From positions 19,079-83,078 of the forward strand of contig NVXV01000011.1 of NCBI GenBank assembly GCA_002734085.1: a DNA stretch of 64,000 nt, given 5' to 3'. Below the pieces are notes generated by a model. That model did not search any database, was not told the origin of the DNA, and saw only the letters and a list, made by a program, of their open reading frames with translations. Of the stretch, positions 9,654-18,231 are shown piece after piece. Origin of the DNA: Fluviicola sp. (GTDB lineage: Bacteria; Bacteroidota; Bacteroidia; Flavobacteriales_D; Crocinitomicaceae). The first letter of the stretch is position 1. Every line of letters starts with the position of its first letter. The position numbers and the translations under genes were made by a program.

Positions 9654-10655
9654 TTATTGAATATTACTTTCAATAATACTTCCATTTAATTTTAATTTCT
9701 CCAAAACTTGTTCAGCTACACTTAAGGCGTTGAGACCATCTTCTAAAGGTACTATAGGAGTGGTGTTGTTTTTGATTGCTTCAGCAAAAGATCTTAATTC
9801 TTCCTTAATTGCATTGGAAGGTTGGATTTCTGGTTTGTCAAAAATAATTTTCTTAGAAGGCTTACCTTCTCCCATTTCCATTACCATGTCATAAGGGCCT
9901 GGCTCACCTTTTACATTTTCCATCTGTACGACTTCCATTTCCTTACTCAAAAAGTCAACACTAATATAAGCGTCCTTCTGGAAAAATCGAGATTTTCGCA
10001 TGTTCTTGAGTGAAATTCTAGATGCTGTTAAGTTTGCCACACATCCATTGTCAAATTCAATGCGGGCATTTGCAATGTCAGGCGTGTCAGAAACTACGGC
10101 TACACCAGAAGCAGAAATTCTTCTTACGTCTGATTTAACAACACTTAAAATAGCATCAATATCGTGAATCATTAGGTCTAAAATAACAGGAACATCTGTA
10201 CCGCGAGGGTTAAACTGAGCTAATCGATGTGTTTCTATGAACATTGGTTCATTTAGGTACTTCTCTGCAGCTTGAAAAGCAGGGTTGAAACGCTCTACGT
10301 GACCTACTTGAACTTTTACATCCGCTTCTTGCGACAATGCTAACAAAATTTTCGCCTCTTCAGTAGTTTGTGTAACTGGTTTTTCAATAAATACGTGCTT
10401 TGATTTTTTAATCGCCCTTGAAGCGCAATCGAAATGAGAAATAGTAGGAGTGACAATATCAAGACAATCAACATGATCGATAAGATCTTCAATTGAGTCA
10501 TACGCTTTGATATCTAACTCACTAGCCACTTTAGCCGCATTTTCACCAAGTGGGTCGTAAAATCCAACTAATTCAAATTGATCTGAAAGTTCTTTGATTA
10601 ATTTGATATGGATTTTACCAAGGTGTCCAGCTCCTAAAACTCCTATTTTAAGCAT
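9654..10655 (-). CDS. Gfo/Idh/MocA-family NAD(P)-dependent oxidoreductase
   Basis: 333 residues with the N-terminal Rossmann fold (IGVLGAGHLGKIHIK) and the family signature FIEKPVTQT around residue 95. It also has the VGHVERFNPAF segment and the C-terminal alpha/beta domain (LMIHDIDAILSVV contains the conserved His/Asp pair). The family oxidises or reduces sugars and their nucleotide derivatives; the substrate cannot be told from sequence. As first gene of a run with a lipoprotein and a polyprenyl sugar-phosphate transferase, it most likely modifies a sugar for surface glycan synthesis. Start ATG 10655 gives MLKIGVLGAG, exactly at the fold start. Confidence 0.9.
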   Translation of the reverse strand: MLKIGVLGAGHLGKIHIKLIKELSDQFELVGFYDPLGENAAKVASELDIKAYDSIEDLIDHVDCLDIVTPTISHFDCASRAIKKSKHVFIEKPVTQTTEEAKILLALSQEADVKVQVGHVERFNPAFQAAEKYLNEPMFIETHRLAQFNPRGTDVPVILDLMIHDIDAILSVVKSDVRRISASGVAVVSDTPDIANARIEFDNGCVANLTASRISLKNMRKSRFFQKDAYISVDFLSKEMEVVQMENVKGEPGPYDMVMEMGEGKPSKKIIFDKPEIQPSNAIKEELRSFAEAIKNNTTPIVPLEDGLNALSVAEQVLEKLKLNGSIIESNIQ

Positions 10656-10856
10656 AGTATTTTTTTTACAAAGATAAGATATGGTTTTCTTTTCTATTGT
10701 GATTTCTTGATAGGTTATTAACAGTGCTTATTTAAATAGCAATTTAATTATCAAAAAAGTCACTTATAAATCTTTCAAGATTAGTTGTCTGACTTATTTT
10801 TTTATAATTATTCTAAAAAATATCAATACAAGGAATTTTCGTTTTTAGAATTTACT

Positions 10857-10864
10857 TATATTTG
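10857..10864 (+). promoter_or_regulatory. Putative -7 promoter element for tRNA-His
   Basis: TATATTTG matches the Bacteroidota sigma-A -7 consensus TAnnTTTG, about 150 bp before the tRNA-His gene and inside the 360-bp gap after the oxidoreductase gene. No good TTTG -33 element was found at 19-bp spacing. The tRNA-Lys gene in this window has the same TATATTTG element. Confidence 0.5.
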
Positions 10865-10921
10865 CCGTCCTGTTAGATAAACACGATGTTGGAGTTTAAT
10901 AATTAGGAGTTAGATAGTGGT

Positions 10922-10975
10922 TGTCCCGAAAAAATCTCAAAACGAGCAATAGCTCTATTCGACTAACTCGGGACA
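10922..10975 (+). repeat. Inverted repeat in the tRNA-His leader
   Basis: TGTCCCGA (10922-10929) and TCGGGACA (10968-10975) form a perfect 8-bp inverted repeat with a 38-nt spacer. It sits between the promoter-like element and the tRNA. It could fold in the precursor RNA, as a processing or attenuation structure; this is inference. The rest of 10656-11015 shows nothing recognisable and is very AT-rich. Confidence 0.5.
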
Positions 10976-11015
10976 GGCAGCTTCGCTACATTAACGGTGT
11001 AGTAAAATAATAAAT

Positions 11016-11090
11016 GGTGGTTGTAGCTCAGCTGGTTAGAGCGCCTGATTGTGGTTCAGGAGGTCGTCGGTTCGAAACCGATCTTCCACC
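11016..11090 (+). tRNA. tRNA-His (GTG anticodon)
   Basis: Cloverleaf with D-arm (TAGCTCAGCTGGTTAGAGC), anticodon stem-loop CCTGATTGTGGTTCAGG carrying GTG, and T-arm GTCGGTTCGAAACCGAT. An extra G at -1 (11016) faces C73 (11090), the tRNA-His identity feature. The acceptor stem has two U-U oppositions (positions 5-68 and 6-67). CCA is not fully encoded. A terminator follows directly. Confidence 0.95.
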
Positions 11091-11100
11091 CAGAAGTAAA

Positions 11101-11129
11101 AGGTCTTACGTGAGTAAGGCCTTTTTTTT
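11101..11129 (+). terminator. Terminator after tRNA-His
   Basis: AGGTCTTAC (11101-11109), GTGA loop and GTAAGGCCT (11114-11122) form a 9-bp stem with one G-U pair, followed by a run of T. It lies 10 bp after the tRNA. Confidence 0.85.
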
Positions 11130-11136
11130 ATATCTA

Positions 11137-11166
11137 AAAAAGTGTACTCTTTCGAATACACTTTTT
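11137..11166. terminator. Bidirectional hairpin between tRNA-His and the SprB-repeat gene
   Basis: AAAAAGTGTA (11137-11146) and TACACTTTTT (11157-11166) are perfect inverted arms with a 10-nt loop. The A/T flanks make it a possible terminator on both strands. On the minus strand it lies 40 bp past the stop of the 1121-residue protein. Confidence 0.65.
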
Positions 11167-11205
11167 CATTTAATTTAAAACAACAACAACAACAAGTTTA
11201 TAGAA

Positions 11206-14200
11206 TTATTGCCTCACAATTTTTGTATGAAATGTCCCATTAGCTATCTGCACACGAACAACATAAACACCTTTACTCCAAAGGGTCGTGTTGATATTGA
11301 TAGCGTTGTCATTCGATTTATTAGAATAAACTATTCTACCGTTAAGATCTATAATTTGGATGTTATCGATAGGCTGTTCTCCTTCAATCGTTACTTGATC
11401 AGTTGCAGGGTTAGGATATACAGAAAAATTATTTGAGAACTCCTCTAGGGAGGCATCGTTGTCTTCTTTTAATACCACACAAAATACTTGTGAACAACTG
11501 TTTGCATCTTTCACGTCAAAGCTATAGAAACCATCCCCCAAGTTGTTAAATTCGTTTGAAGTCTGCCATGTCGACTGTTGATCAATACTGTACTCATAAG
11601 AACCGGTTCCTCCAGTAACATTGACAGTTACTGAACCGTCATTGTTTCCGATGGTTGGATTTACCTGACTAGTCGATATATTGAAATATGGTGGTTCTGT
11701 AACCTGGATCGTATTAAATGACTCACACCCATTTTCATCTTGAACGGATACGATATAAATACCTGAACATACATTTGTAAAAGTACCTGAACCTGAATTC
11801 CCCGAATTAAATATTTGAGTAACCACATTTCCTGGTTGATTCGCATTCGTTAAAAATACAGTATAAGGAGGATTCATGTTTACGTCATTAAAAAAGAAAC
11901 TAATAACTCCATTACATGCCCCTGGACAAGAAACCATTTGATCAGAAGATGAAGTAAGCGTAATATTACATTGAGTATTCTCACTTATTAAGAACGTATA
12001 AATCTCTGAACAGCCGTTGGCATCTTGCACATAGGCAATATAAGTTCCAGCAGAAAGAGAATCGAAATAATTAGATGTTTGAAAATTAACTCCATCTAAA
12101 CTGTAGCTATATTGACCTGTACCTCCAGATACAATTACTGTTGCTGTTCCGTTACTGTTTCCAGTCGATGCATCTGTTACATTTACGCTAACGTTCAACA
12201 TATCTGGTTGAGTAAGCGTATAATTTGATGCGAAAGAAGCACATCCATTGGCATTGGAAACAGTAACACTGTAATTGCCTGCGCAGAGATTTCCGAACGT
12301 ACCGCTAGAACTACTTAAAGAGGAAGTTGTTGTGCTCACAGTATTTCCATTTTCGGACAATGTTATTGTATATGGAGCATTATTGTCATTATCTGAATAA
12401 GAATAAGTTAATATTCCGTCACATGCTGCGTAACAAGATATTTGTTGTGTTTCGAGTAGAGTAGTAGTAATCGTACAACCTGGGTCTTCATTAACTGTAA
12501 AACATAATACAGCTGTACATCCATTAGCATCTTCAACAATTACGTTATAGTGACCAGGAGCAAGACCTGTAAATTCATTAGAAGCTTGCCAATTACTGCC
12601 TACGTCAATGCTATACTGATAAGGAGCTGTACCACCCGTAACGTTCACTTCTGCTGAACCGTCGTTGTTTCCAGCTGTAGCATCAATTACATCTACTGAG
12701 TCAATTTGTAAAGGATCTGGTGAGTCCACGTATGAAGAAATTGTGTCACTACAACCATTTACATCGGTGATAATAATAGAATATGTACCTTCGCATAGAT
12801 TGTCAAACTGTCCAGATCCGCCATTAGTACCAGAAACAATTGTGTTATCCAATACCGTATTTCCTTGCCATAATTCAATTAAGTAATCAGGATTATTTCC
12901 GGGATCATTAAAAGAGTAAATAATGGAACCGTCACAATCTTCGTAACAAGATGTTGGTAAAGAATTTTGGGTCAAGAAGAATTCACAACCTTCAGATTCA
13001 TAAACATAAACGGTAATAAATGCAATACAACCATTTGCGTCTTGCACATAAACGATATAAGGTCCAGTTGCAAGACCGGTGAAAGTTGGGGAACTTTGCC
13101 ATGAATTTTGGTTGTCAATACTATATTGGTATGGTGCTGTTCCTCCAGAAACGTTAACACCTATTTCACCGTCGTTACTTCCAGGAGTTGCATCAATCGT
13201 TGAAGGTATCACTGTTATAGGGTCAGGGTTTTCTATAGTCACAGTTACTACTTCACTACATCCGCTTGAATTCATTACGGTTATCGTATATTGTCCTGCA
13301 CAAAGGCCACTAAATGTACCCGTTACAGTTTGATTAGGGTTCGTAGTACTTTGGATTAGATTTCCGTTACTTTCCAAGACTATTGAAAAAGGCGGATCGT
13401 TTGCATCTCCAACAAATATATAGTCGATTGAGGCATCACAATCATAATAACATGAGATTGGATTGGATATATTTGCACTCAAGTTGAAAAAACAACCTGG
13501 TGTTTCTTGGATAATAAAAGTGTAATTTGAAGGACAACCATTTGCATCTATAACTAAAACAACATAAGCACCAGCTTCCAAACCATTAAATGTATTTGAT
13601 GATTGAAAACTTCCTCCATTCAAGCTATACATATATGAAGGTGTTCCACCCGTGACATTAATAGTTGCAGATCCATCGCTATTACCTGCTGTCGCATCTG
13701 TAGTAGACACATTAGTAACCATAAGTAAAGGAGGTTCGGTAATAGAAATTGTATTTGGATAGGTGCACCCTTGGGCATCGGTAACAATAACTTCATATAT
13801 TCCTGCACATAAATCTGTAAACACACCTTGACCAAAAGGATCGTTTGAAGTGATTGTTTGTTGTACAGTTCCATTTTCAATTAATTCAACCTGGTAGGGA
13901 GGATTTGGGTTTCCAGTCTGATAAAAATAATCAATTTGCCCATCACAGTAGCCGTAACAAGAGACAGCAGAGGGAGCACTTGTTAGAACAAGGCTACATT
14001 GTGTGTTATCTACTAAGTTAAATGTTACGGTTTGTTGACAACCGTTATCATCTTCAATGATGACAGAATAGTTTCCTGAAGGGAGTCCTGTAAAAATATT
14101 TGAAGACTGAAAATTACTACCGTTATCAATGCTGTAAGTGTAAGGAGGTGTTCCTCCATTTGTAATAATTTCTACTTCACCATCATTATTTCCGAAAGTT

Positions 14201-14571
14201 GGATCTGTTGTATTGGCATTTGCTAACAAAGGATCAGGTTCTGTTATGTTTACTGTCGTAAGATCAGAACATGGGTTTCCCTGTACAAAAATTGTATATA
14301 AATCGGCACATAAATCTGAAAACAAAATGGTTTCATTCTCATTAGTATAAGTATTTGAACTAATCGTATTACCTTGACTATCTTGTAAAGTAACAATATA
14401 CGGACTTCCTGGACTTCCAGGGTTCAAATTTTCATACATATAAGCTATTGACCCATCACAGTCTCCGTTACAAGTTACCATCTCAGGTGTTCCTGACGAA
14501 GTTAGTTGGCATTGGCTGTTGGCGTTTAAGGTAAGTAGTATCGTAACAAATAGTAGTAGTGCAGTTTTCAT
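11206..14571 (-). CDS. SprB-type six-repeat secreted protein with T9SS type A sorting domain
   Basis: 1121 residues with a signal peptide (MKTALLLFVTILLTLNANSQ). The body is six tandem repeats of ~165-170 residues. Each has two related halves: a Cys-containing half (SCYxxCDGxI ... LCAGxYxVxVxDxNGC) and an SprB-like half (DATxGNNDGS ... VNVTGGTxPYQYSID ... GLxxGxYxVxVxDANGC). The last ~80 residues (FSVYPNPATDQVTIEG ... GVYVVRVQIANGTFHTKIV) are a type A sorting domain, so it should be exported by the type IX system and anchored or released at the surface. SprB-like repeats occur in gliding adhesins. The gene stands alone, with a possible promoter at 14670-14677 and a hairpin after it. The repeats have diverged rather than being recent copies. 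Confidence 0.92.
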   Translation of the reverse strand: MKTALLLFVTILLTLNANSQCQLTSSGTPEMVTCNGDCDGSIAYMYENLNPGSPGSPYIVTLQDSQGNTISSNTYTNENETILFSDLCADLYTIFVQGNPCSDLTTVNITEPDPLLANANTTDPTFGNNDGEVEIITNGGTPPYTYSIDNGSNFQSSNIFTGLPSGNYSVIIEDDNGCQQTVTFNLVDNTQCSLVLTSAPSAVSCYGYCDGQIDYFYQTGNPNPPYQVELIENGTVQQTITSNDPFGQGVFTDLCAGIYEVIVTDAQGCTYPNTISITEPPLLMVTNVSTTDATAGNSDGSATINVTGGTPSYMYSLNGGSFQSSNTFNGLEAGAYVVLVIDANGCPSNYTFIIQETPGCFFNLSANISNPISCYYDCDASIDYIFVGDANDPPFSIVLESNGNLIQSTTNPNQTVTGTFSGLCAGQYTITVMNSSGCSEVVTVTIENPDPITVIPSTIDATPGSNDGEIGVNVSGGTAPYQYSIDNQNSWQSSPTFTGLATGPYIVYVQDANGCIAFITVYVYESEGCEFFLTQNSLPTSCYEDCDGSIIYSFNDPGNNPDYLIELWQGNTVLDNTIVSGTNGGSGQFDNLCEGTYSIIITDVNGCSDTISSYVDSPDPLQIDSVDVIDATAGNNDGSAEVNVTGGTAPYQYSIDVGSNWQASNEFTGLAPGHYNVIVEDANGCTAVLCFTVNEDPGCTITTTLLETQQISCYAACDGILTYSYSDNDNNAPYTITLSENGNTVSTTTSSLSSSSGTFGNLCAGNYSVTVSNANGCASFASNYTLTQPDMLNVSVNVTDASTGNSNGTATVIVSGGTGQYSYSLDGVNFQTSNYFDSLSAGTYIAYVQDANGCSEIYTFLISENTQCNITLTSSSDQMVSCPGACNGVISFFFNDVNMNPPYTVFLTNANQPGNVVTQIFNSGNSGSGTFTNVCSGIYIVSVQDENGCESFNTIQVTEPPYFNISTSQVNPTIGNNDGSVTVNVTGGTGSYEYSIDQQSTWQTSNEFNNLGDGFYSFDVKDANSCSQVFCVVLKEDNDASLEEFSNNFSVYPNPATDQVTIEGEQPIDNIQIIDLNGRIVYSNKSNDNAININTTLWSKGVYVVRVQIANGTFHTKIVRQ

Positions 14572-14669
14572 TTTTATTATTTTAATTAGTTGTGTTCCAA
14601 ACGAAAACCAATTTACAAGAGTTGCTTAAATTTCTTTTTAATTATTTAAGATGTTTGAATAATTTAGTA

Positions 14670-14677
14670 CAAATCTA
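14670..14677 (-). promoter_or_regulatory. Possible -7 element for the SprB-repeat gene
   Basis: On the minus strand TAGATTTG fits TAnnTTTG, about 100 bp upstream of ATG 14571. No clear -33 partner was seen, so confidence is low. Confidence 0.3.
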
Positions 14678-14716
14678 GATTTTAGAAAGTGAAAGTAACT
14701 TTTGAGGGAGCTTTAG

Positions 14717-15505
14717 TTAATTTAACTCTGATTTGAATTTAGTTTCATCAAAAGTTGTAAAAGAAATATGATCCTCGTATTTAATTAACCATTCATTTTC
14801 AATGGTAAATGAAGGAACGTTTTTAGCTGTAATTATTTCTTTACTATAATCATCAATAATAACGGTTGGATTTTCAGCAAACATTGCTATCATGCTACCT
14901 TCTATTATTTGACCATCAGGAGTTGAAATTGCAACTTTTTCTTTGAATCCACGCCACTCCATCGTAAAGTAAGTAGTATATCCATTTGGATAATCAAAAT
15001 AATCCTTGTGCTTACATACCTTTATAGGAAATTGTATTCTATCCGTTTCACCTTCAATATCACCAGATAGCCCCCCTTTTGAATATACCAATCCTAATTC
15101 ATCATCATAAATCTCTAGGCGATATGTCTGAGAACCAACAGGACTAAAGTCAGGACTTATATTTATAGATGAACTACTATTTCGATCTATTGTTAAACTA
15201 CCAACTTGTGTAGTGTTTCCATTAATATCACCATATAATGAAGAAACGATTTGGGAACCTACGGGATATTGCTGTGCTTTAATATCTGTATGATATTCTC
15301 CCGATTTGAAATCAATTTTCACGCCGTCATTACCAGAATTACCAATTTCTGAAACAACAACCTCATTACCAACTTTATTAATTTTCGCTTTTCCTTGTTT
15401 AAGATGAAACGAACCATAAGAAGTAAGATTATTCTGATCTTTACCTTGTGCAGTTGCAAATACTCCTGAAATGCAGACTACAATTAATAATGTGAACTTT
15501 TTCAT
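14717..15505 (-). CDS. Secreted protein of unknown function
   Basis: 262 residues with a signal peptide (MKKFTLLIVVCISGVFATAQ). The mature part is rich in beta-strand-like stretches and polar turns (GSLTIDRNSSSSINISPDF, RLEIYDDELGLVYSKGG) and ends without a sorting domain or lipobox. A single Cys in IKVCKHKDYF is the only notable residue. It lies ~145 bp upstream of the SprB-repeat gene on the same strand, far enough for separate transcription. Family not recognised; location is probably periplasm or outer membrane. Confidence 0.7.
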   Translation of the reverse strand: MKKFTLLIVVCISGVFATAQGKDQNNLTSYGSFHLKQGKAKINKVGNEVVVSEIGNSGNDGVKIDFKSGEYHTDIKAQQYPVGSQIVSSLYGDINGNTTQVGSLTIDRNSSSSINISPDFSPVGSQTYRLEIYDDELGLVYSKGGLSGDIEGETDRIQFPIKVCKHKDYFDYPNGYTTYFTMEWRGFKEKVAISTPDGQIIEGSMIAMFAENPTVIIDDYSKEIITAKNVPSFTIENEWLIKYEDHISFTTFDETKFKSELN

Positions 15506-16070
15506 AATACTTAAAATTTAATTTGCGCCCTACTTTTTTTTGAGGAGTGTTCGAGTCATTTTTTTCTCCCATTATAGCAATTATTTTTTAGTCAAAACGG
15601 TTTCTATTTTGCATCTACTACACACACCATAAGCTGGCTAACTTTAAACCTTTTGGATATTTTTAGAATTGCACATAATATTTAGTGATTTTATTTGATA
15701 GTTAGTGTTTTAATAAGTTTCTTTTTATTATTTAGTGTATTGAAAGAAAGGTTACCTTCTATTGAAGTTTCATAATTATTTTGATGGATATTTGTTAAAA
15801 ATATCTGCTTAAAAAATAATTTACATTTATGTAGAAATATAGAAAGATAAGTTTTTAAACGAAAGGAGGCATCCTTTTCGAGCGTCCAGATCATATACCC
15901 AAGAGCCATAGAATTAAACGTATAATCAACCTATTTGAATCTCTTGACACCTGATAACATGTTGTTTCATATATAATTATATTGTCTAAGAAAATAATTA
16001 TCTTTGACATGGAATATAGTGCATATAAAACACGTGCATTTTATTCGCTCATTGTGGTTAATTAAAAAAT
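15506..16070. other. 565-bp intergenic region at the left edge of the GNAT array
   Basis: Divergent spacer between the secreted protein (minus) and the GNAT operon (plus). It is very AT-rich. A 72-codon open frame on the minus strand (15691-15909) has no signal, motif or promoter and is discounted. Apart from the TATCTTTG element at 15999 nothing recognisable was seen. No obvious copy of the tRNA-Lys 3' end was found here. Confidence 0.5.
15999..16006 (+). promoter_or_regulatory. Putative promoter (-7) of the GNAT operon
   Basis: TATCTTTG fits TAnnTTTG and lies 64 bp before ATG 16071. The same octamer occurs before the DUF2975, aroK and tamB genes of this window. There is no TTTG at the ideal 19-bp distance. 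Confidence 0.5.
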
Positions 16071-16526
16071 ATGAAATTTAGAAAAACTACAAAGAATGAT
16101 CTCCAAGCAATTGTACATATGATTGCTGATGATGAATTTGGAAAGAAAAGAGAAAATTATAAAGTCCCATTACCATCTAAATATATAAAGGCTTTTGAAA
16201 ATATTATCTCCGATTCCAACCAAGAATTAATAGTTGTGGAAAATGTTGATGCTGAGATTATTGGTACTTTTCAATTAATATTTATTCAATACTTAACCTA
16301 TCAAGGAGGAATTAGAGCACAATTAGAAGGTGTAAGAATTAGAAAGGATCAAAGAGGCTTGGGCATTGGAAACCATATGATTCATTGGGCAATAAAAAGA
16401 GCAAAAGAAAGAAACGCACATGTGCTACAGTTGACAACGGACAAGCAACGACCAAAAGCAATAAAATTCTACGAAGACTGCGGGTTTGTCGCCTCGCATC
16501 AAGGCATGAAAATACACCTGGATTAA
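16071..16526 (+). CDS. GNAT-family N-acetyltransferase (1 of 5)
   Basis: 151 residues, one GNAT fold. The acetyl-CoA pyrophosphate loop is RKDQRGLGIGNHMIHWAI (Q/RxxGxG/A type), preceded by the beta4 strand LEGVRIR. It ends with the C-terminal KAIKFYEDCGFVASHQGMKI, typical of single-domain acetyltransferases acting on small amines or amino acids. First gene of a nine-gene run; the next start is only 11 bp downstream. Substrate unknown. A conserved tail (QLTTDKQRPKAIKFYE) makes this the most canonical GNAT of the set. Confidence 0.9.
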   Translation: MKFRKTTKNDLQAIVHMIADDEFGKKRENYKVPLPSKYIKAFENIISDSNQELIVVENVDAEIIGTFQLIFIQYLTYQGGIRAQLEGVRIRKDQRGLGIGNHMIHWAIKRAKERNAHVLQLTTDKQRPKAIKFYEDCGFVASHQGMKIHLD

Positions 16527-16537
16527 ATAATTTTGAA

Positions 16538-17089
16538 ATGATAGTTAAAACAAATCAAATAAAAATTGTAAAATTAATCTCTGAAGATTCAAGAGATTAT
16601 TTGAAACTAATTCGGGACAATAAAGATCGTTTGGTGAGGTATTTTCCTTTAACAACAAAGTCTGCTGATTCGTTTGACACAATAAAAGAAAGTGTTAAGT
16701 TGATAATCCAAAAGGCTGTAGAAAAAGAAGTTTTCTGTTTTTGTATTCGACATAATGAACTGCTGATAGGTTTATTTTTCATTAAGAGTATTGATTGGAA
16801 GCAACTTAAATGTGAATTTGCCTATTTCATAGATACCAATTACGAGAGTAAAGGGGTTACTTCATTTGTTTTCTCCAAAATGATAAATTTTTGTTTTGAC
16901 AATCTTAAAATGAAGAAAATATTTTTAAGAATTGACCCTTTAAACTATGCTAGTATCAGGATAGCAGAAAAAAAAGGGTTTAAAAAAATTAAGGTCGTAC
17001 CCAATGACTTTAAAATAGAAACGGGTGAATTAATTGATCTTATTCACTTTGAATTAATGTATACTAACTTTGCTTCTAATGAATTTTGA
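16538..17089 (+). CDS. GNAT-family N-acetyltransferase (2 of 5), RimL-like
   Basis: 183 residues from ATG 16538. The open frame extends upstream to 16385, but that part overlaps the previous gene and has no GNAT character. Features of the ribosomal-protein-acetyltransferase subgroup are visible: LIRDNKDRLVRYFP near the N-terminus, then FAYFIDTNYESKGVTS as the CoA-binding turn and IFLRIDPLNYASIRIAEKKG as the C-terminal helix motif (usual form NxxSxxxxEKxGF). The phosphate loop reads NYESKGVTS rather than QxxGxG, so cofactor contacts may be modified. It overlaps the next gene by about 11 bp, implying translational coupling. Confidence 0.85.
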   Translation: MIVKTNQIKIVKLISEDSRDYLKLIRDNKDRLVRYFPLTTKSADSFDTIKESVKLIIQKAVEKEVFCFCIRHNELLIGLFFIKSIDWKQLKCEFAYFIDTNYESKGVTSFVFSKMINFCFDNLKMKKIFLRIDPLNYASIRIAEKKGFKKIKVVPNDFKIETGELIDLIHFELMYTNFASNEF

Positions 17090-17657
17090 CAATCAGATAA
17101 TTTTAGAAAACGACCTTATTAGTTTATCTCCGCTATCTCATTCACATCTTGACAAATTATTGCCATTTGTGCTTTCTAATCCGGATTTGTTAAAATATTC
17201 CCCCTCACCTTTTGGAACCACTAAAGCCTTTGAGGCTTATATAAAAAAGGCTATTTCAGCTCGAAATAAAAAGGAACGTTATCCATTTGTTATTTTTGAT
17301 AAGAAATCTAATCAATATATTGGGAGCAGTAGTTATGGAAAATTTTCATTTGAAAATCAACGATTAGAAATAGGCTGGACTTGGATTTTTAAAGAATTTC
17401 AAGGTGCGGGAATAAATAGTCAAGCGAAGTTTCTTTTGCTAGACTATGCTTTCCACCAATTAAAAATGGTAAGAGTTGTGTTCAAAACTGATGTTCGCAA
17501 TGTCGCCTCTAGAAAAGCTCTAGAAAAAATTGGAGCCACCCTTGAATGTATTTTAAGAAGTCACACAGTATTGCAAGATGGCTATAGAAGAGACACAGCT
17601 GTTTATAGTATTCTAAAGGAAGAATGGATCGAAATTTATAAAAGTCGCAAACTATGA
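17079..17657 (+). CDS. GNAT-family N-acetyltransferase (3 of 5), RimL-like
   Basis: 192 residues from ATG 17079; a TTG at 17070 is also in frame. RimJ/RimL-type GNAT with the signature IGWTWIFKEFQGAGINSQAK (CoA loop QGAGIN), VFKTDVRNVASRKALEKIG and the C-terminal VLQDGYRRDTAVYSILKEEW, all standard for the subgroup that acetylates N-terminal amines of proteins, or amino acids. It overlaps gene 2 at the 5' end and gene 4 by ATGA at the 3' end. Length is normal. Confidence 0.9.
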   Translation: MNFDNQIILENDLISLSPLSHSHLDKLLPFVLSNPDLLKYSPSPFGTTKAFEAYIKKAISARNKKERYPFVIFDKKSNQYIGSSSYGKFSFENQRLEIGWTWIFKEFQGAGINSQAKFLLLDYAFHQLKMVRVVFKTDVRNVASRKALEKIGATLECILRSHTVLQDGYRRDTAVYSILKEEWIEIYKSRKL

Positions 17658-18220
17658 ATTTTAAGGAAAGTATAGAGCTAAAATCAGCACGGACGGTTCT
17701 GAGAATTGTAATCGAAAATGATTTAGAATTCATTCATAGTCTACATTCACTGAAGGAAACGGACAGATATAATACCTTGGGAATTCCTGCGGATGTGAGT
17801 GAAACAAAGAAAGTGCTTGATAAATGGTTAAGTGATTACAATGCATCTCCAATAGCGAGTTATACTTTTATCATTCAAGATGTAGTATCAGAAAAACCCA
17901 TAGGAGTAATTGGCTTGAAAATGGGGCATCCAAAATATAAACGAGCAGAAGTTTGGTTTAAATTACATAAAGATTTTTGGAGTCAAGGGTACGCCACCGA
18001 AGCCTTGAATATACTGTTGAATTTTAGTTTCAACACCTTAGTTTTACACCGACTAGAGGCAGGATGTGCAGTTGATAATATCGGCTCCATAAAAGTATTG
18101 GAAAAAACGGGCTTTGTAAGGGAAGGAAGGTGTAGAAAAGTATTACCGCTAGAATCAGGTTGGTCTGACAATTATGAATATGCTATATTGGAAACTGATT
18201 ACGCTGTGATTCAAGCATAA
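17654..18220 (+). CDS. GNAT-family N-acetyltransferase (4 of 5), RimL-like
   Basis: 188 residues, start ATG overlapping the previous stop (ATGA). RimJ/RimL type: VWFKLHKDFWSQGYATEALN holds the SQGYAT acetyl-CoA loop, followed by HRLEAGCAVDNIGSIKVLEK, GFVREGRCRKVLPL and the C-terminal DNYEYAILETDY. It looks fully intact. Sister genes 3 and 4 probably arose by old duplication, since they share layout but little identity. Substrate unknown. Confidence 0.92.
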   Translation: MNFKESIELKSARTVLRIVIENDLEFIHSLHSLKETDRYNTLGIPADVSETKKVLDKWLSDYNASPIASYTFIIQDVVSEKPIGVIGLKMGHPKYKRAEVWFKLHKDFWSQGYATEALNILLNFSFNTLVLHRLEAGCAVDNIGSIKVLEKTGFVREGRCRKVLPLESGWSDNYEYAILETDYAVIQA

Positions 18221-18231
18221 AAAATATTAGG

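Noticed and set aside
15691..15909. 72-codon minus-strand frame in the spacer before the GNAT operon
   Set aside because: AT-driven composition, no signal, no motif, no start signal.
16385..16537. Upstream extension of the second GNAT
   Set aside because: Overlaps the end of the first GNAT in another frame and has no fold; ATG 16538 fits the family N-terminus.
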